A stretch of 64,000 nt of DNA from contig NZ_RHHS01000027.1 of the NCBI RefSeq assembly GCF_003710935.1, positions 62,001-126,000 of the forward strand, read 5' to 3'. Below are positions 33,747 to 42,413 of the stretch, in pieces (within the stretch, counting starts at the first letter, position 1; each line of letters begins with the position of its first letter). The position numbers and the translations under genes were made by a program. The DNA is from Brevibacillus gelatini. GTDB taxonomy: Bacteria > Bacillota > Bacilli > Brevibacillales > Brevibacillaceae. A model generated the notes under the pieces. The model had not been told where the DNA came from. It made no database searches and saw only the letters and a list, made by a program, of their open reading frames with translations.

Positions 33747-34423
33747 GACAGCCAGGTCCAAAGACACACCTGCTGGTGCTCCTTCTGGCGAGCATCCTGA
33801 CCATACTCATCAAGGACGACCTGCAGGTACATATGATGCTTGCTTTAAGTGTAGTGTACTTGGTCTTAAATCGGCTGTCCAGAAAAGTGCTTCCCTTTCT
33901 TCTCGTCTATGTGCTGTCTCTGGCTGTTTCCTTTGCCATGCCAGAGACGCTCGGGACGATGAAGCTTGTCTTTTATTCGTTTGCCAGAATGATGCCGCTG
34001 GTCATGATCGGGGCGACGCTGATGTACTCGCCCCCAGGCAGCATCATGTGCGTTCTGGAGCGGATGTCAGTCCCGCGGCCGATTACCGTGATGATTTGCA
34101 TTCTGATCCGCTTTTTCCCGGTGGTGCTCCTGGAGATGAAGGCGATTCGCGACGGCATTCGGGCGAGGGGGATTTTTCCGCACTGGTACAGCGCGCTGCT
34201 TCATCCGGCCATGGCTTACGAATGCTTTTTCATGCCGCTGGTCGTGCGCTGTCTGAAGCTCTCCGCAGAACTCGCTTCGTCGGCTGAACTGCGCGGGATC
34301 GAGAGCGACTGCGCGCGGACGTCGATCCATGCGTTTCATTTCCGGACAGCGGACGCAGTGGCGCTGGTCATCTACATCGTAGCGGCGGCAGCAATTTACG
34401 GAGCGGGAGGGATGATAGCATGA
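33743..34423 (+). CDS. ECF transporter T component (CbiQ/EcfT family)
   Basis: The 226-residue protein has a membrane domain of several helices and a cytoplasmic coupling region. The two Arg-Gly motifs that EcfT uses to contact the ATPases are visible: AIRDGIRARGIF (about 132-143) and ASSAELRGIES (about 179-189). It transmits ATPase motion to the S component. The start overlaps the S-component stop and the end overlaps the ATPase start, both by 4 nt, so the three proteins are made in a coupled way. Confidence 0.88.
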   Translation: MRQPGPKTHLLVLLLASILTILIKDDLQVHMMLALSVVYLVLNRLSRKVLPFLLVYVLSLAVSFAMPETLGTMKLVFYSFARMMPLVMIGATLMYSPPGSIMCVLERMSVPRPITVMICILIRFFPVVLLEMKAIRDGIRARGIFPHWYSALLHPAMAYECFFMPLVVRCLKLSAELASSAELRGIESDCARTSIHAFHFRTADAVALVIYIVAAAAIYGAGGMIA

Positions 34424-35892
34424 TCGAGCTGAAAGATGTCACCTTCCATTATGAGAGTGAAGACGGCACGCTTGGCAGCGACACGGGGGTCAACCAGATC
34501 AACCTGTCGGTAAAAGCCGGACAGTGTGTCGTGCTGTGCGGGCGTTCGGGCAGCGGCAAAAGCACGATGATGCGGCTTGTCAACGGTCTTGCCCCCGGCT
34601 TTTACGCAGGCAAGCTCAGCGGCACGGTCAGAGTCGGCGGGAAAAGTCCCTCGGAGCTTTTGCCGCAGGAGAGAACGCGGCTGATGGGCGTCGTGTTTCA
34701 AGACCCCCGAAGCCAGTTCTTTATGGAAAACGTCCGCGACGAGCTGGCTTTTTCTGCGGAAAACATCGGGATGGACCCGCAAGAAATCAGGGAGCGGATC
34801 GACAAAGTAGCGAAGCAGCTTGGTGTGTACCATCTGCTCGATCGTTCGCTGCACAGGCTGTCCAGCGGCCAGAAGCAGCGCGTAGCGATTGCGGCTGCAT
34901 CGGTCCTGAACCCGCCGCTTTTGTTGCTAGACGAGCCTACGGCCAATCTGGACCAGTCCTCAACGCGAAATCTGATCGAGATTATGCACAGGCTCAAGCA
35001 AAACGGCACGACACTGCTCATTTGCGAGCATCGGTTGACGCCGTTTTTGCCTGTTGCAGATCGGTATGTGTGCATGGAAAACGGCAAAATCGCGCAGACG
35101 TGGACGAGAGATGAATTCGCCCAATTGCCGCTGGAAGCGGTGCGGCCATACGGACTGCGGCACCCGGACATGGCTCGTGCAAGCACCGCGGAGGAGCAGG
35201 CAAGTAAGACTCAACCGTGCGAAATCGCACTGGAAGCGCGAGGGCTTTCGTATTTTTACCGCAGAAAAGGCGACGGAGTCTCGGAGATCGACATTACGCT
35301 GCCAAAAGGAACGGTTACAGCGCTAACAGGTGAAAACGGGGCCGGAAAGTCGACTCTCAGCAAAATTTTATGCGGGCTGCTGCGCGAACAAAAGGGCACG
35401 GTCCACTACGGCTCCACACGCTATTCCGCGAGCAAAAGGCGCGCTGTGAGCTACCTGGTCATGCAGGACGCCGATTATCAGCTCTACGCCGACAGCGTGG
35501 GCAACGAGATTGTGCTGGGCAGACGGGTGGACGAAAAGCTGCGCCAGCGCGCCTATGCGGCGATGGAGGCGTTTGGCATCGAGCATTTGCGCGACAGGCA
35601 TCCGGCGTCCTTGTCGGGGGGAGAAAAACAGCGGGTCACGATGGCGGCCGCCTACTGCTCGGATGCAGAGTGGATCATTCTCGACGAACCGACGAGCGGG
35701 CTGGATGGGGATGGTGTGCTCAAGGTGGCAGTATGGGTGAGAAAGCTCGCCCAGGCAGGCAAAACGGTCGTCATCATTACACACGACCAGATTTTGTCCG
35801 CGCTGGCCAGCGATCAGATTGTGGAATTGAAAGCGGTACACGATGTGGAGACGATTTTCACAGAACAAGGAGTGAGAACGGTTGAAACCTAA
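34420..35892 (+). CDS. ECF-type double ATPase (fused EcfA-EcfA')
   Basis: The 490-residue protein has two ABC ATPase domains in one chain. NBD1: Walker A GRSGSGKST (about 41-49), signature LSSGQKQR (about 147) and LLLLDEPTANLD (about 168-179). NBD2: GENGAGKST (about 305-313), LSGGEKQR (about 397) and IILDEPTSGLDG (about 425). Both sets of catalytic residues look intact. It powers the S/T pair encoded just upstream. Fused ECF ATPases typically accompany dedicated (group I-like) systems. It overlaps the next gene by 11 nt. Confidence 0.9.
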   Translation: MIELKDVTFHYESEDGTLGSDTGVNQINLSVKAGQCVVLCGRSGSGKSTMMRLVNGLAPGFYAGKLSGTVRVGGKSPSELLPQERTRLMGVVFQDPRSQFFMENVRDELAFSAENIGMDPQEIRERIDKVAKQLGVYHLLDRSLHRLSSGQKQRVAIAAASVLNPPLLLLDEPTANLDQSSTRNLIEIMHRLKQNGTTLLICEHRLTPFLPVADRYVCMENGKIAQTWTRDEFAQLPLEAVRPYGLRHPDMARASTAEEQASKTQPCEIALEARGLSYFYRRKGDGVSEIDITLPKGTVTALTGENGAGKSTLSKILCGLLREQKGTVHYGSTRYSASKRRAVSYLVMQDADYQLYADSVGNEIVLGRRVDEKLRQRAYAAMEAFGIEHLRDRHPASLSGGEKQRVTMAAAYCSDAEWIILDEPTSGLDGDGVLKVAVWVRKLAQAGKTVVIITHDQILSALASDQIVELKAVHDVETIFTEQGVRTVET

Positions 35893-37693
35893 GGCAAAAA
35901 CAGGAATGGCGCGATTGCTGGAGCTGGCTGGCGAAAAAAAGACGCTGATGGTCTTTTCGGCAGTTTTGTCTACCGTAAGCGTTTTTTTGCTGCTTGTCCC
36001 GTACTTGTCGATTTACTATGTTCTGGCTGAGCTTTTGCGGCACGCCGCCGATATTTCGGCCGTTGATGCGGGCTATGTCATTGAGTGGGCGGTTTGGGGC
36101 GTGGCAGGGCTTCTGCTCGGCTATTTGTTTATGTACGTCGGCGGGATGTGCTCGCACATTGCCGCCTTTCGCATTTTGTACGGCATCCGCGTGCGGCTTG
36201 CGGACCACATCGGTTCACTGCCACTCGGCTATTTCAGCAAAAATGCCACAGGCAGGATCAAAAAAGTCGTGGAGCTGGACGTGGAGCGAATCGAGCTGTT
36301 CATCGCCCACCAGCTGCCTGACCTGATTAATACGGCGGTGATGCTTGTTGTCATTGTGGTCGCGATGTTTTCGCTTGATATGTGGCTCGCTCTGGCCTGC
36401 ATCATCCCGATGGTGCTCGGCTTCTTTGCCCAATACTCGATGATGGCCGGCAAAAAAGCGAAGGCCGGACTCAAGGAGTATTTTGACGCGCTGGAGGCAA
36501 TCAGTTCGTCCTCGGTTCAATATGTGCGCGGGATGCCTGCCATTAAAATTTTCGGTCAGACGGTGCATTCGTTCCGCAAGTTTTACCAGGACATCCTGCA
36601 CTACCGCGATTTTAGCCTGCGCTACACGGACAACTTCGAGCGGGGCTACGTGTCTTTCAAGGTGGTTATGGTCTCGCTGGCGACGTTTTTCTTTCCGGTC
36701 GGCCTGTTTTTCATCAGCCAGGACCCGGATCACGTCGCTTTTGCCGCAACGCTGATGCTGTTTCTCGTACTCGCCCCAGGTATCGCTACGCCGATTTTCA
36801 AGTTGAACAATTTCGCCTCGGCAATGACGACGATTGCGGAGGGGGTCAATCGTATTGACGAGATGCTGCAAGAAAAGGCGATCCCCGAGCCGGAGCAAGG
36901 GGCGAAGCCAACGGGCTATGACATCATGTTTCGTGACGTTTCCTTTTCCTACGAGGGCGAGGGCGGCAAGGAGGTGCTCCAGGGAATCAGCTTTGTGGCG
37001 CCGCAAGGCAAAATTACGGCGCTCGTCGGCCCGTCAGGCTCGGGCAAATCGACCATTGCGCAACTGATTCCCCGCTTTTGGGATGTGCAAAAAGGGGCGA
37101 TTACCATTGGCGGTGTAGACATCCGCAAGATGAAGACGACGGAGCTGATGGACGCGATGTCCTTCGTCTTTCAGGACAGCTTTTTGTTTACGGATACGCT
37201 CTACAACAATATTTTATCCGGGCGTCCGAGCGCGACGAGAGAGGAAGTGTACGCTGCGGCAAGGGCGGCGCAATGTCACGGATTCATTGAGCGCTTGCCC
37301 AATGGCTACGACACGCTGATCGGCGAAGGCGGCGTGCACCTGTCGGGCGGGGAGCAGCAGCGAGTGTCGATTGCTCGCGCGATTTTGAAAAACGCGCCGA
37401 TATTGATTCTCGACGAGGCGACGGCGTACGCCGACCCGGAAAACGAATACGAGATGCAGCTCGCCTTGGGAGAGTTGGTTCGCGGCAAGACCGTGCTGAT
37501 GATCGCCCATCGGCTGACGACGATTTGCGACGCCGATCAGATCATCGTACTGAAAGACGGCAAAATCAAGGACAGGGGTACGCATCGCGAACTGCTCGCG
37601 CGCGGCGGACTGTACAAAAACATGTGGGCCGCCTATACGAATTCGGCCGACTGGACGATTGATCTCAGGCAGGAAAAGGAGGTGCACGGCTGA
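35882..37693 (+). CDS. Exporter-type ABC half transporter 1 (IrtA/YbtP-like)
   Basis: The 603-residue protein has an N-terminal six-helix TMD (about 20-310) and a C-terminal NBD. The NBD carries GPSGSGKST (about 383-391), LSGGEQQR (about 487) and ILILDEAT (about 506). The segment after Walker B reads AYADPENE rather than the usual SALDPE. From memory, a form like this is common in YbtP/IrtA-type proteins, which import ferric siderophores despite an exporter fold. TTG start with AAGGAG upstream. It pairs with the next gene, probably as a heterodimer. Import versus export cannot be settled from sequence. Confidence 0.85.
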   Translation: MKPKAKTGMARLLELAGEKKTLMVFSAVLSTVSVFLLLVPYLSIYYVLAELLRHAADISAVDAGYVIEWAVWGVAGLLLGYLFMYVGGMCSHIAAFRILYGIRVRLADHIGSLPLGYFSKNATGRIKKVVELDVERIELFIAHQLPDLINTAVMLVVIVVAMFSLDMWLALACIIPMVLGFFAQYSMMAGKKAKAGLKEYFDALEAISSSSVQYVRGMPAIKIFGQTVHSFRKFYQDILHYRDFSLRYTDNFERGYVSFKVVMVSLATFFFPVGLFFISQDPDHVAFAATLMLFLVLAPGIATPIFKLNNFASAMTTIAEGVNRIDEMLQEKAIPEPEQGAKPTGYDIMFRDVSFSYEGEGGKEVLQGISFVAPQGKITALVGPSGSGKSTIAQLIPRFWDVQKGAITIGGVDIRKMKTTELMDAMSFVFQDSFLFTDTLYNNILSGRPSATREEVYAAARAAQCHGFIERLPNGYDTLIGEGGVHLSGGEQQRVSIARAILKNAPILILDEATAYADPENEYEMQLALGELVRGKTVLMIAHRLTTICDADQIIVLKDGKIKDRGTHRELLARGGLYKNMWAAYTNSADWTIDLRQEKEVHG

Positions 37694-39459
37694 TGCGCAA
37701 GCTGCTGTATGACATTACAGCCGGCAACCCCAGGAAAATGGGGAAGCCGATCTTCTGGGCTGTACTTGCGAATCTCGCCAACATGCTGCCGTTTGCTTGC
37801 CTGGCCTGGGCGGTAAGCCTGATATACGCCTACTATGCCAAAGAGCAGGCCACCCTCGATACGCAAAGCTTATGGCTGGCGTGGGGCGGCATGGCTGTAT
37901 TTCTGCTCGTCGTGTTCTACTGTGAGCGCAAAGCGTATCGCGCAATCTATCGCGGAGCGTACGAAGCGTCTGCCGAGGGCCGGACGAATCTGGCCGAGCA
38001 CTTGCGCAAGCTGCCGCTTGGTTTTCTCATGCGCAAGGACGCAGGCGAACTGGGCCACGCGATCATGAACGATTTTACCCAGATTGAAAATGCTGGTACG
38101 TCGATTTTGCCGCAGTTAGTGAGCGGTGTGCTGATTCCGTTTCTTGCGTTTTTCGGCCTGTTGTTCTGGGACTGGCGCATGGCTGTGGCGATGCTGGCCG
38201 GATTTCCGGTCACGATCCTCATTTTGTGGGGCGTCTCCCGACTGGAGCGCAGGCTTGGCACGAGTCATTCCCGGGCCAAAGTCGCCCTCGCAAACTGTCT
38301 GCAGGAATATTTGTACGGCATGAAGGTCATCAAGGCGTACAATTTGCGCATCGACAACTTTCAAAGGCTGAAACAGTCGTTTTACCGCTACATGCAGGAG
38401 AGCATCAGGCTGGAGGGCGTGCTCGGCCCGTTTTTTCTCGTCGCCATGGCATTTATGCAAATGGGCGTCTCGCTGTTGACGATAGTTGGCGTTTATCTTG
38501 TACTCGGCGGCGAGTTGACCGTTCCGCTGTTTGCGATGTTTGTGCTGGTCGGGGCGCGTATTTTCGATCCGCTGTCTGTGGCAATCATGCGCCTGCCCGC
38601 GTTCAAGTACGATGCGATGGCGGGGGAGCGCATCGTCAATCTGCTGGCCCAGCCGAGCATGCAAGGCGAACAGGAAGCGCCGGAGGAACACGACATCCGC
38701 TTCGAGGAGGTCAGCTTTGGCTATCACGATGATTCGCTCGTACTGGACGGCGTGTCTGTCGAGATGAAAAAAGGCACGCTGACCGCGATCGTCGGGCCGT
38801 CCGGCAGCGGAAAAAGCACGTTGCTGCGGCTGATCGCACGTTTTTACGATCCGGTCGGAGGACGGGTGCTGTTCGGTGGAAAAGATGAACGCGAGATCGA
38901 CCCGGAAAAGCTCATGCAAAAAATTTCGATGGTATTCCAGGATGTGTACTTGTTCCAGGATACGATTCGCAACAATATTCGCTACGGGCGGGAGGATGCG
39001 ACACAGGAAGAGATTGAGGCCGCAGCCAAAGAAGCGCGTTGCCACGACTTCATCATGAAGCTGCCGAACGGCTACGACACGATGGTCGGCGAGGGCGGCT
39101 CCACTTTGTCCGGCGGCGAAAAGCAGCGCATTTCCATCGCGAGGGCGATTTTGAAAAACGCTCCGGTGCTGCTCCTGGACGAAGCGACTTCCTCGCTCGA
39201 CCCGGAAAATGAAGCCGACATGCAGCAAGCGATCGGGCGGCTGGTCAGAGGCCGGACGGTCATCATGATCGCCCATCGGCTGAAAACCGTTGTGACCGCA
39301 GACAACATCATCGTGCTGGAAAAAGGCAAGGTTGTGGAGCAGGGCAGGCACCAGGAGCTGTTGGAAAAAGGCGGGCTGTACGCCCGGCTGTGGGAGCTAC
39401 AGCGCAGGACGAGCGGGTGGAAAATTACGGCCCAGCCGCTATCTGAGTGCCATGAGTGA
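37693..39459 (+). CDS. Exporter-type ABC half transporter 2 (IrtB/YbtQ-like)
   Basis: The 588-residue half transporter has a TMD (about 15-310) with the EF-loop-like ELGHAIMNDFTQIEN (about 117-131). The NBD shows GPSGSGKST (about 369-377), LSGGEKQR (about 473) and LLLDEATSSLDPENE (about 493-507). Its ATG shares one base with the upstream TGA stop, and GGAGGTG lies upstream, so it is translationally coupled. It is the presumed partner of half transporter 1 and the last gene of the operon. No terminator is obvious in the next 100 bp. Confidence 0.85.
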   Translation: MRKLLYDITAGNPRKMGKPIFWAVLANLANMLPFACLAWAVSLIYAYYAKEQATLDTQSLWLAWGGMAVFLLVVFYCERKAYRAIYRGAYEASAEGRTNLAEHLRKLPLGFLMRKDAGELGHAIMNDFTQIENAGTSILPQLVSGVLIPFLAFFGLLFWDWRMAVAMLAGFPVTILILWGVSRLERRLGTSHSRAKVALANCLQEYLYGMKVIKAYNLRIDNFQRLKQSFYRYMQESIRLEGVLGPFFLVAMAFMQMGVSLLTIVGVYLVLGGELTVPLFAMFVLVGARIFDPLSVAIMRLPAFKYDAMAGERIVNLLAQPSMQGEQEAPEEHDIRFEEVSFGYHDDSLVLDGVSVEMKKGTLTAIVGPSGSGKSTLLRLIARFYDPVGGRVLFGGKDEREIDPEKLMQKISMVFQDVYLFQDTIRNNIRYGREDATQEEIEAAAKEARCHDFIMKLPNGYDTMVGEGGSTLSGGEKQRISIARAILKNAPVLLLDEATSSLDPENEADMQQAIGRLVRGRTVIMIAHRLKTVVTADNIIVLEKGKVVEQGRHQELLEKGGLYARLWELQRRTSGWKITAQPLSECHE

Positions 39460-40043
39460 AAACGGGCGCGCGTGCTGGATGATTATCCATTCATTTACAG
39501 TTGATAGCGGCTCGTGGTAGGATGGACGAAATTGAGAGGAACGGAGGATTACGTGTGGCAAACTAATTTTTCGGTTTCATTTTTAGCACAATGATTGGAA
39601 ATAGCACGAAAAAGGCTAGGTCGTGTGCGGACGGTAATCGAAGAATGGTTTGCCTGCAAGGTAACCGGTTTGCAGGACAGGTGGGGAGTTTGTCAAGCGA
39701 CGCCCCCGCTTGCCCTGAAAAAACAAAAGAAGAGAAGGAAGCGAACGGAACGGTTCTTATCACGATTCCGCGCGTTGCAAAAGCGGCTCTGCTTTTATAA
39801 GCGGCGTGCTTTTCACGCAGCAAGTTTGCAGTGTTTGGCGCGGTTCATTCTCTTTGCTTTTTCGATTACACCAGCACAGGCAGCCAGCCTGTGTTTTTTT
39901 ATCCGTACAAGAGCAACGAAGGTTGCACCCATAGCTTGACGCAGGTGCGGAAACACGCGAGCAGCCTAAGACTGCCCGTCGCGCAAACGGCCTGGCAAAA
40001 GTCCGGCTGTTGATGAAAAGACAGCATGAAGGAGGAGAAACAA
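39460..40043. other. 584-bp interval without a supported gene
   Basis: GGAGG at about 39543 precedes a 13-codon GTG ORF (about 39553-39594). Its stop is followed at once in the same frame by a TTG ORF (39595-39939, 114 codons) rich in Arg and Lys (KKQKKRRKRTERFL). I see no family resemblance. A terminator-like hairpin lies inside this ORF: CACAGGC 39875-39881 and GCCTGTG 39887-39893, then T7. That argues for a non-coding transcript or decayed DNA. Confidence 0.35.
39875..39900 (+). terminator. Terminator hairpin in the interval after the ABC operon
   Basis: CACAGGC and GCCTGTG (7 bp, 5-nt loop) followed by T7. It could close the ABC operon transcript at a distance of 420 bp or a separate small RNA. 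Confidence 0.55.
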
Positions 40044-40895
40044 ATGAAAGAACGCATGGTGAATCGAAATGGCGTGGAGTTTTGCACGGAAAGCTTCGGC
40101 AATCCGGCCGATCCGGCTGTTTTATTGATTATGGGGGCGCAGGCGTCGCTCGTCTGGTGGGAAGAACCATTTTGCCAGCGACTGGCGGACGCGGGCCGCT
40201 TCGTCATTCGCTACGACAATCGAGATGTCGGCCGCTCTACCATTTTTGAGCTGGGCAATCCGGGCTATACGTTTGAGGACATGGCAGACGACGCCATTCA
40301 CATACTCGATGCCTACGACATCGAGCGGGCGCACATCGTCGGCATATCGATGGGCGGGATCATCACGCAGATCATCGCTTTGCGGCATCCGGAAAGAGTG
40401 CGGACGATCAGCTTGCTGGCAACGTCCAATTTCGCCCCGGATTTGCCGCCGATGGAAGAAAAGATCGTGCAATTTTTCACCAGTGCAGGAGACATCGATT
40501 GGGAAGATGAGCAGGCTGTGATCGACTTTTCCGTCGCGAAGTGGAAAGTGCTCGCAGGCTCCCGGTACCCGGTTGACGAGCAGCGGATGCGTGAGCTGGC
40601 GACAGCGGAAGTAAAACGCAGCCGCAAGATGGCAAACATCAACAATCACGCGCTGATTCCCGGCAGCGAACCGTACCTGGCGCGGACGGCAGAAATCGCG
40701 GTCCCTGCCCTGGTCATTCACGGCACAGAAGACCCGATCATTCCGTATCCGCACGGTGTCGCGCTGGCGCGGACGATTCCCGGCGCCGCGCTGGTGACGC
40801 TGGAAGGAACCGGACATGAGCTTCCGCAAGGCGACTGGGATGTGATTATCGGCGCAATCGTGCAGCATACGCAGGAGGGCGGCGGCGCAGTGTAG
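40044..40895 (+). CDS. Alpha/beta hydrolase (RdmC/methylesterase-like)
   Basis: The 283-residue alpha/beta hydrolase has the nucleophile elbow GISMGG (Ser about 105). The acid is probably in HGTEDPI (Asp about 235), and the catalytic His is in GTGHELPQGDWD (about 261). VIRYDNRDVGRST and the LRHPERVRTISLLAT segment resemble RdmC/DnrP-like esterases. ATG 40044 follows GAAGGAGGAG. It lies 584 bp after the ABC operon; a link with the transported compound is possible but unproven. Confidence 0.85.
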   Translation: MKERMVNRNGVEFCTESFGNPADPAVLLIMGAQASLVWWEEPFCQRLADAGRFVIRYDNRDVGRSTIFELGNPGYTFEDMADDAIHILDAYDIERAHIVGISMGGIITQIIALRHPERVRTISLLATSNFAPDLPPMEEKIVQFFTSAGDIDWEDEQAVIDFSVAKWKVLAGSRYPVDEQRMRELATAEVKRSRKMANINNHALIPGSEPYLARTAEIAVPALVIHGTEDPIIPYPHGVALARTIPGAALVTLEGTGHELPQGDWDVIIGAIVQHTQEGGGAV

Positions 40896-40910
40896 CGGGC
40901 GGCTTCGAGG

Positions 40911-40934
40911 CGAAAACGTTATCCGAAAACGTTA
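40911..40934. repeat. Tandem AACGTT-centred direct repeat
   Basis: CGAAAACGTTA occurs twice (40911-40921 and 40924-40934), 13 bp apart, about 200 bp upstream of the esterase gene. The look is of a repressor-type half-site pair. No regulator is assigned. Confidence 0.35.
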
Positions 40935-41135
40935 ACAGTGACGACCTGCTTTGCGTAAAGGCAGCTGCCGAGTGCCCATGAACGTGTTCGTTTCTCTTTC
41001 GTGACGAGAATTCCCGGAAAAGACACAGAAGGAAAAGCTTCATCGGCAAATCTGGATTTTGTGCATGGCTCCTCGTGCAAACTCTCCTTATAATTTTTGA
41101 GAGACTTCATCAAACCCGAGGAAAAGAGGCCAAGC

Positions 41136-41888
41136 ATGAGATTCATTACAGAATTTGTGGCGGGCTTTGAACTGTCCATCCATTTGCCAAGCAGTTATCA
41201 AGAAGAAAACAAACGCTATCCCGTCATCTACTTGCAGGACGCAGGCAACGTCGCCATGGATGCGTTCAATTACCTCCAGCATTTGTTCAACAGCAAGCAG
41301 CTTCCCGAGCTGATTCTCGTCGGGGTCAAGCCGCACGACCGCAATCACGATTACACGCCGTGGCCTGCAGGGGCGCTTGTGACGGGCAGTTCGTCATTTG
41401 GCGGCGGAGCGGGCCGCTATGTGCAACTACTTGCAGACGAGATCAAACCGTACATCGACCGCCACTATTTGACCATGCCGGAGCGGGAAAACACCGCGAT
41501 TGCCGGCTGCTCGCTCGGCGGACTGGTCAGTGCCTACGCGTACTTCAACCGCCCGGAGACGTTTGGCAAAAGCGCCTGGATTTCCGCTTCGTTCTGGTAC
41601 GAAGGCTTCATCGCCTACATGCAGGAGACGCCTTTGCCTGCTGAGAAGCACCGCCTCTACATGTACGTGGGAGAGCTGGAAGGCATCTACAAACAGACGA
41701 TTCAGTCGGGGATGGTCGCGCAAACAAAAGAAGCGCACCGCATCCTGCTCGCCAAAGGCTTTCCACAGGAACAGCTGAAATTCGAGACAGACCCGCTCGG
41801 GACGCACGATTCCTTTTTCTTCGCGGCTCGCTTCATGAATGCGCTGAAATGGCTGTTTGCAGACGGCACGGACGCATTCCCGCGCTAA
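41136..41888 (+). CDS. Putative-esterase-fold alpha/beta hydrolase (Fes/IroE/EstD-like)
   Basis: The 250-residue protein of the PF00756 type has a strand-rich start (LSIHLPSSYQEENKRYPVIYLQDAG). The nucleophile motif is AGCSLGGL (Ser about 132), and the C-terminal His is in LGTHDSFFFAARF (about 230). NHDYTPWPAG and GGAGRYVQLLADEIKPYID are typical of this fold. Members include trilactone siderophore esterases as well as general esterases. Position after a presumed metallophore importer makes siderophore hydrolysis a fair guess. ATG 41136 follows AAAGAGG; a TATAAT lies at 41089-41094. Confidence 0.83.
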   Translation: MRFITEFVAGFELSIHLPSSYQEENKRYPVIYLQDAGNVAMDAFNYLQHLFNSKQLPELILVGVKPHDRNHDYTPWPAGALVTGSSSFGGGAGRYVQLLADEIKPYIDRHYLTMPERENTAIAGCSLGGLVSAYAYFNRPETFGKSAWISASFWYEGFIAYMQETPLPAEKHRLYMYVGELEGIYKQTIQSGMVAQTKEAHRILLAKGFPQEQLKFETDPLGTHDSFFFAARFMNALKWLFADGTDAFPR

Positions 41889-41999
41889 AACCGCAGCAGG
41901 GCGCGGCACAACCCGACCTTGGCGTCATTGGCAAAAAAGGTATAAAAGTAGAAAAGCAGGACACACTGAGTTTCATACACTGTTAACCATCTTTTTCAA

Positions 42000-42030
42000 C
42001 CCTCGCCCATGCCAGCGAGGGATTTTTTTT
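42000..42030 (+). terminator. Terminator downstream of the esterase gene
   Basis: CCCTCGC (42000-42006) with GCGAGGG (42015-42021), then A and T8. Confidence 0.8.
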
Positions 42031-42094
42031 GCAAAAACGCTGGACTCTCCGCTTGGGGGAGTCTTTACACTAAAGGGGAAAGGAGGGCTGACAC

Positions 42095-42328
42095 GTGCTG
42101 TACACGCTCAAGGAAGTATCGGAGCTTTCCGGGGTGACGATCAAAACGTTGCACCATTACCACAAGATCGGCTTGCTTGCGCCGTGCGAGATCAGCGAAG
42201 CGGGTTATCGGCTGTACGGCACAAAAGAGCTGGAGCGCCTGCAACAAATCTTGTTTTATCGAAAAAAAGCTTCCAACATTCGGTTGAATCTGGAAAAACA
42301 AGGACGTTATATTGACAGAAAAATCTAG
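42095..42328 (+). CDS. Truncated MerR family protein (77 aa)
   Basis: Residues 1-54 are a clear MerR/TipA DNA-binding domain: YTLKEVSELSGVTIKTLHHYHKIGLL, then SEAGYRLYGTKELERLQQILFYR. After that the sequence leaves the family (KKASNIRLNLEKQGRYIDRKI) and stops, where TipA-like regulators continue with a dimerisation helix and effector domain. The divergent tail coincides with the htpG promoter (TTGACA at 42312), so this looks like a regulator fused to or cut by the htpG upstream region. It may still bind DNA, but dimerisation is doubtful. AGGAGG lies upstream of GTG 42095. Confidence 0.65.
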   Translation: MLYTLKEVSELSGVTIKTLHHYHKIGLLAPCEISEAGYRLYGTKELERLQQILFYRKKASNIRLNLEKQGRYIDRKI

Positions 42329-42376
42329 GACTGCTATAAAAAATAGTGGATAGCACTCACCTTGCTAGAGTGCTAA
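42312..42376 (+). promoter_or_regulatory. htpG promoter and CIRCE operator
   Basis: TTGACA (42312-42317), 17 bp, TATAAA (42335-42340). Downstream is TAGCACTC-N9-GAGTGCTAA (42351-42376), the CIRCE element bound by HrcA, with only the first T of the left arm changed (A at 42350). This predicts heat-shock control of htpG by HrcA. Confidence 0.88.
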
Positions 42377-42413
42377 CAAGTGGACCGTGCAAAACAAGAA
42401 GGGAGAATGTTCG

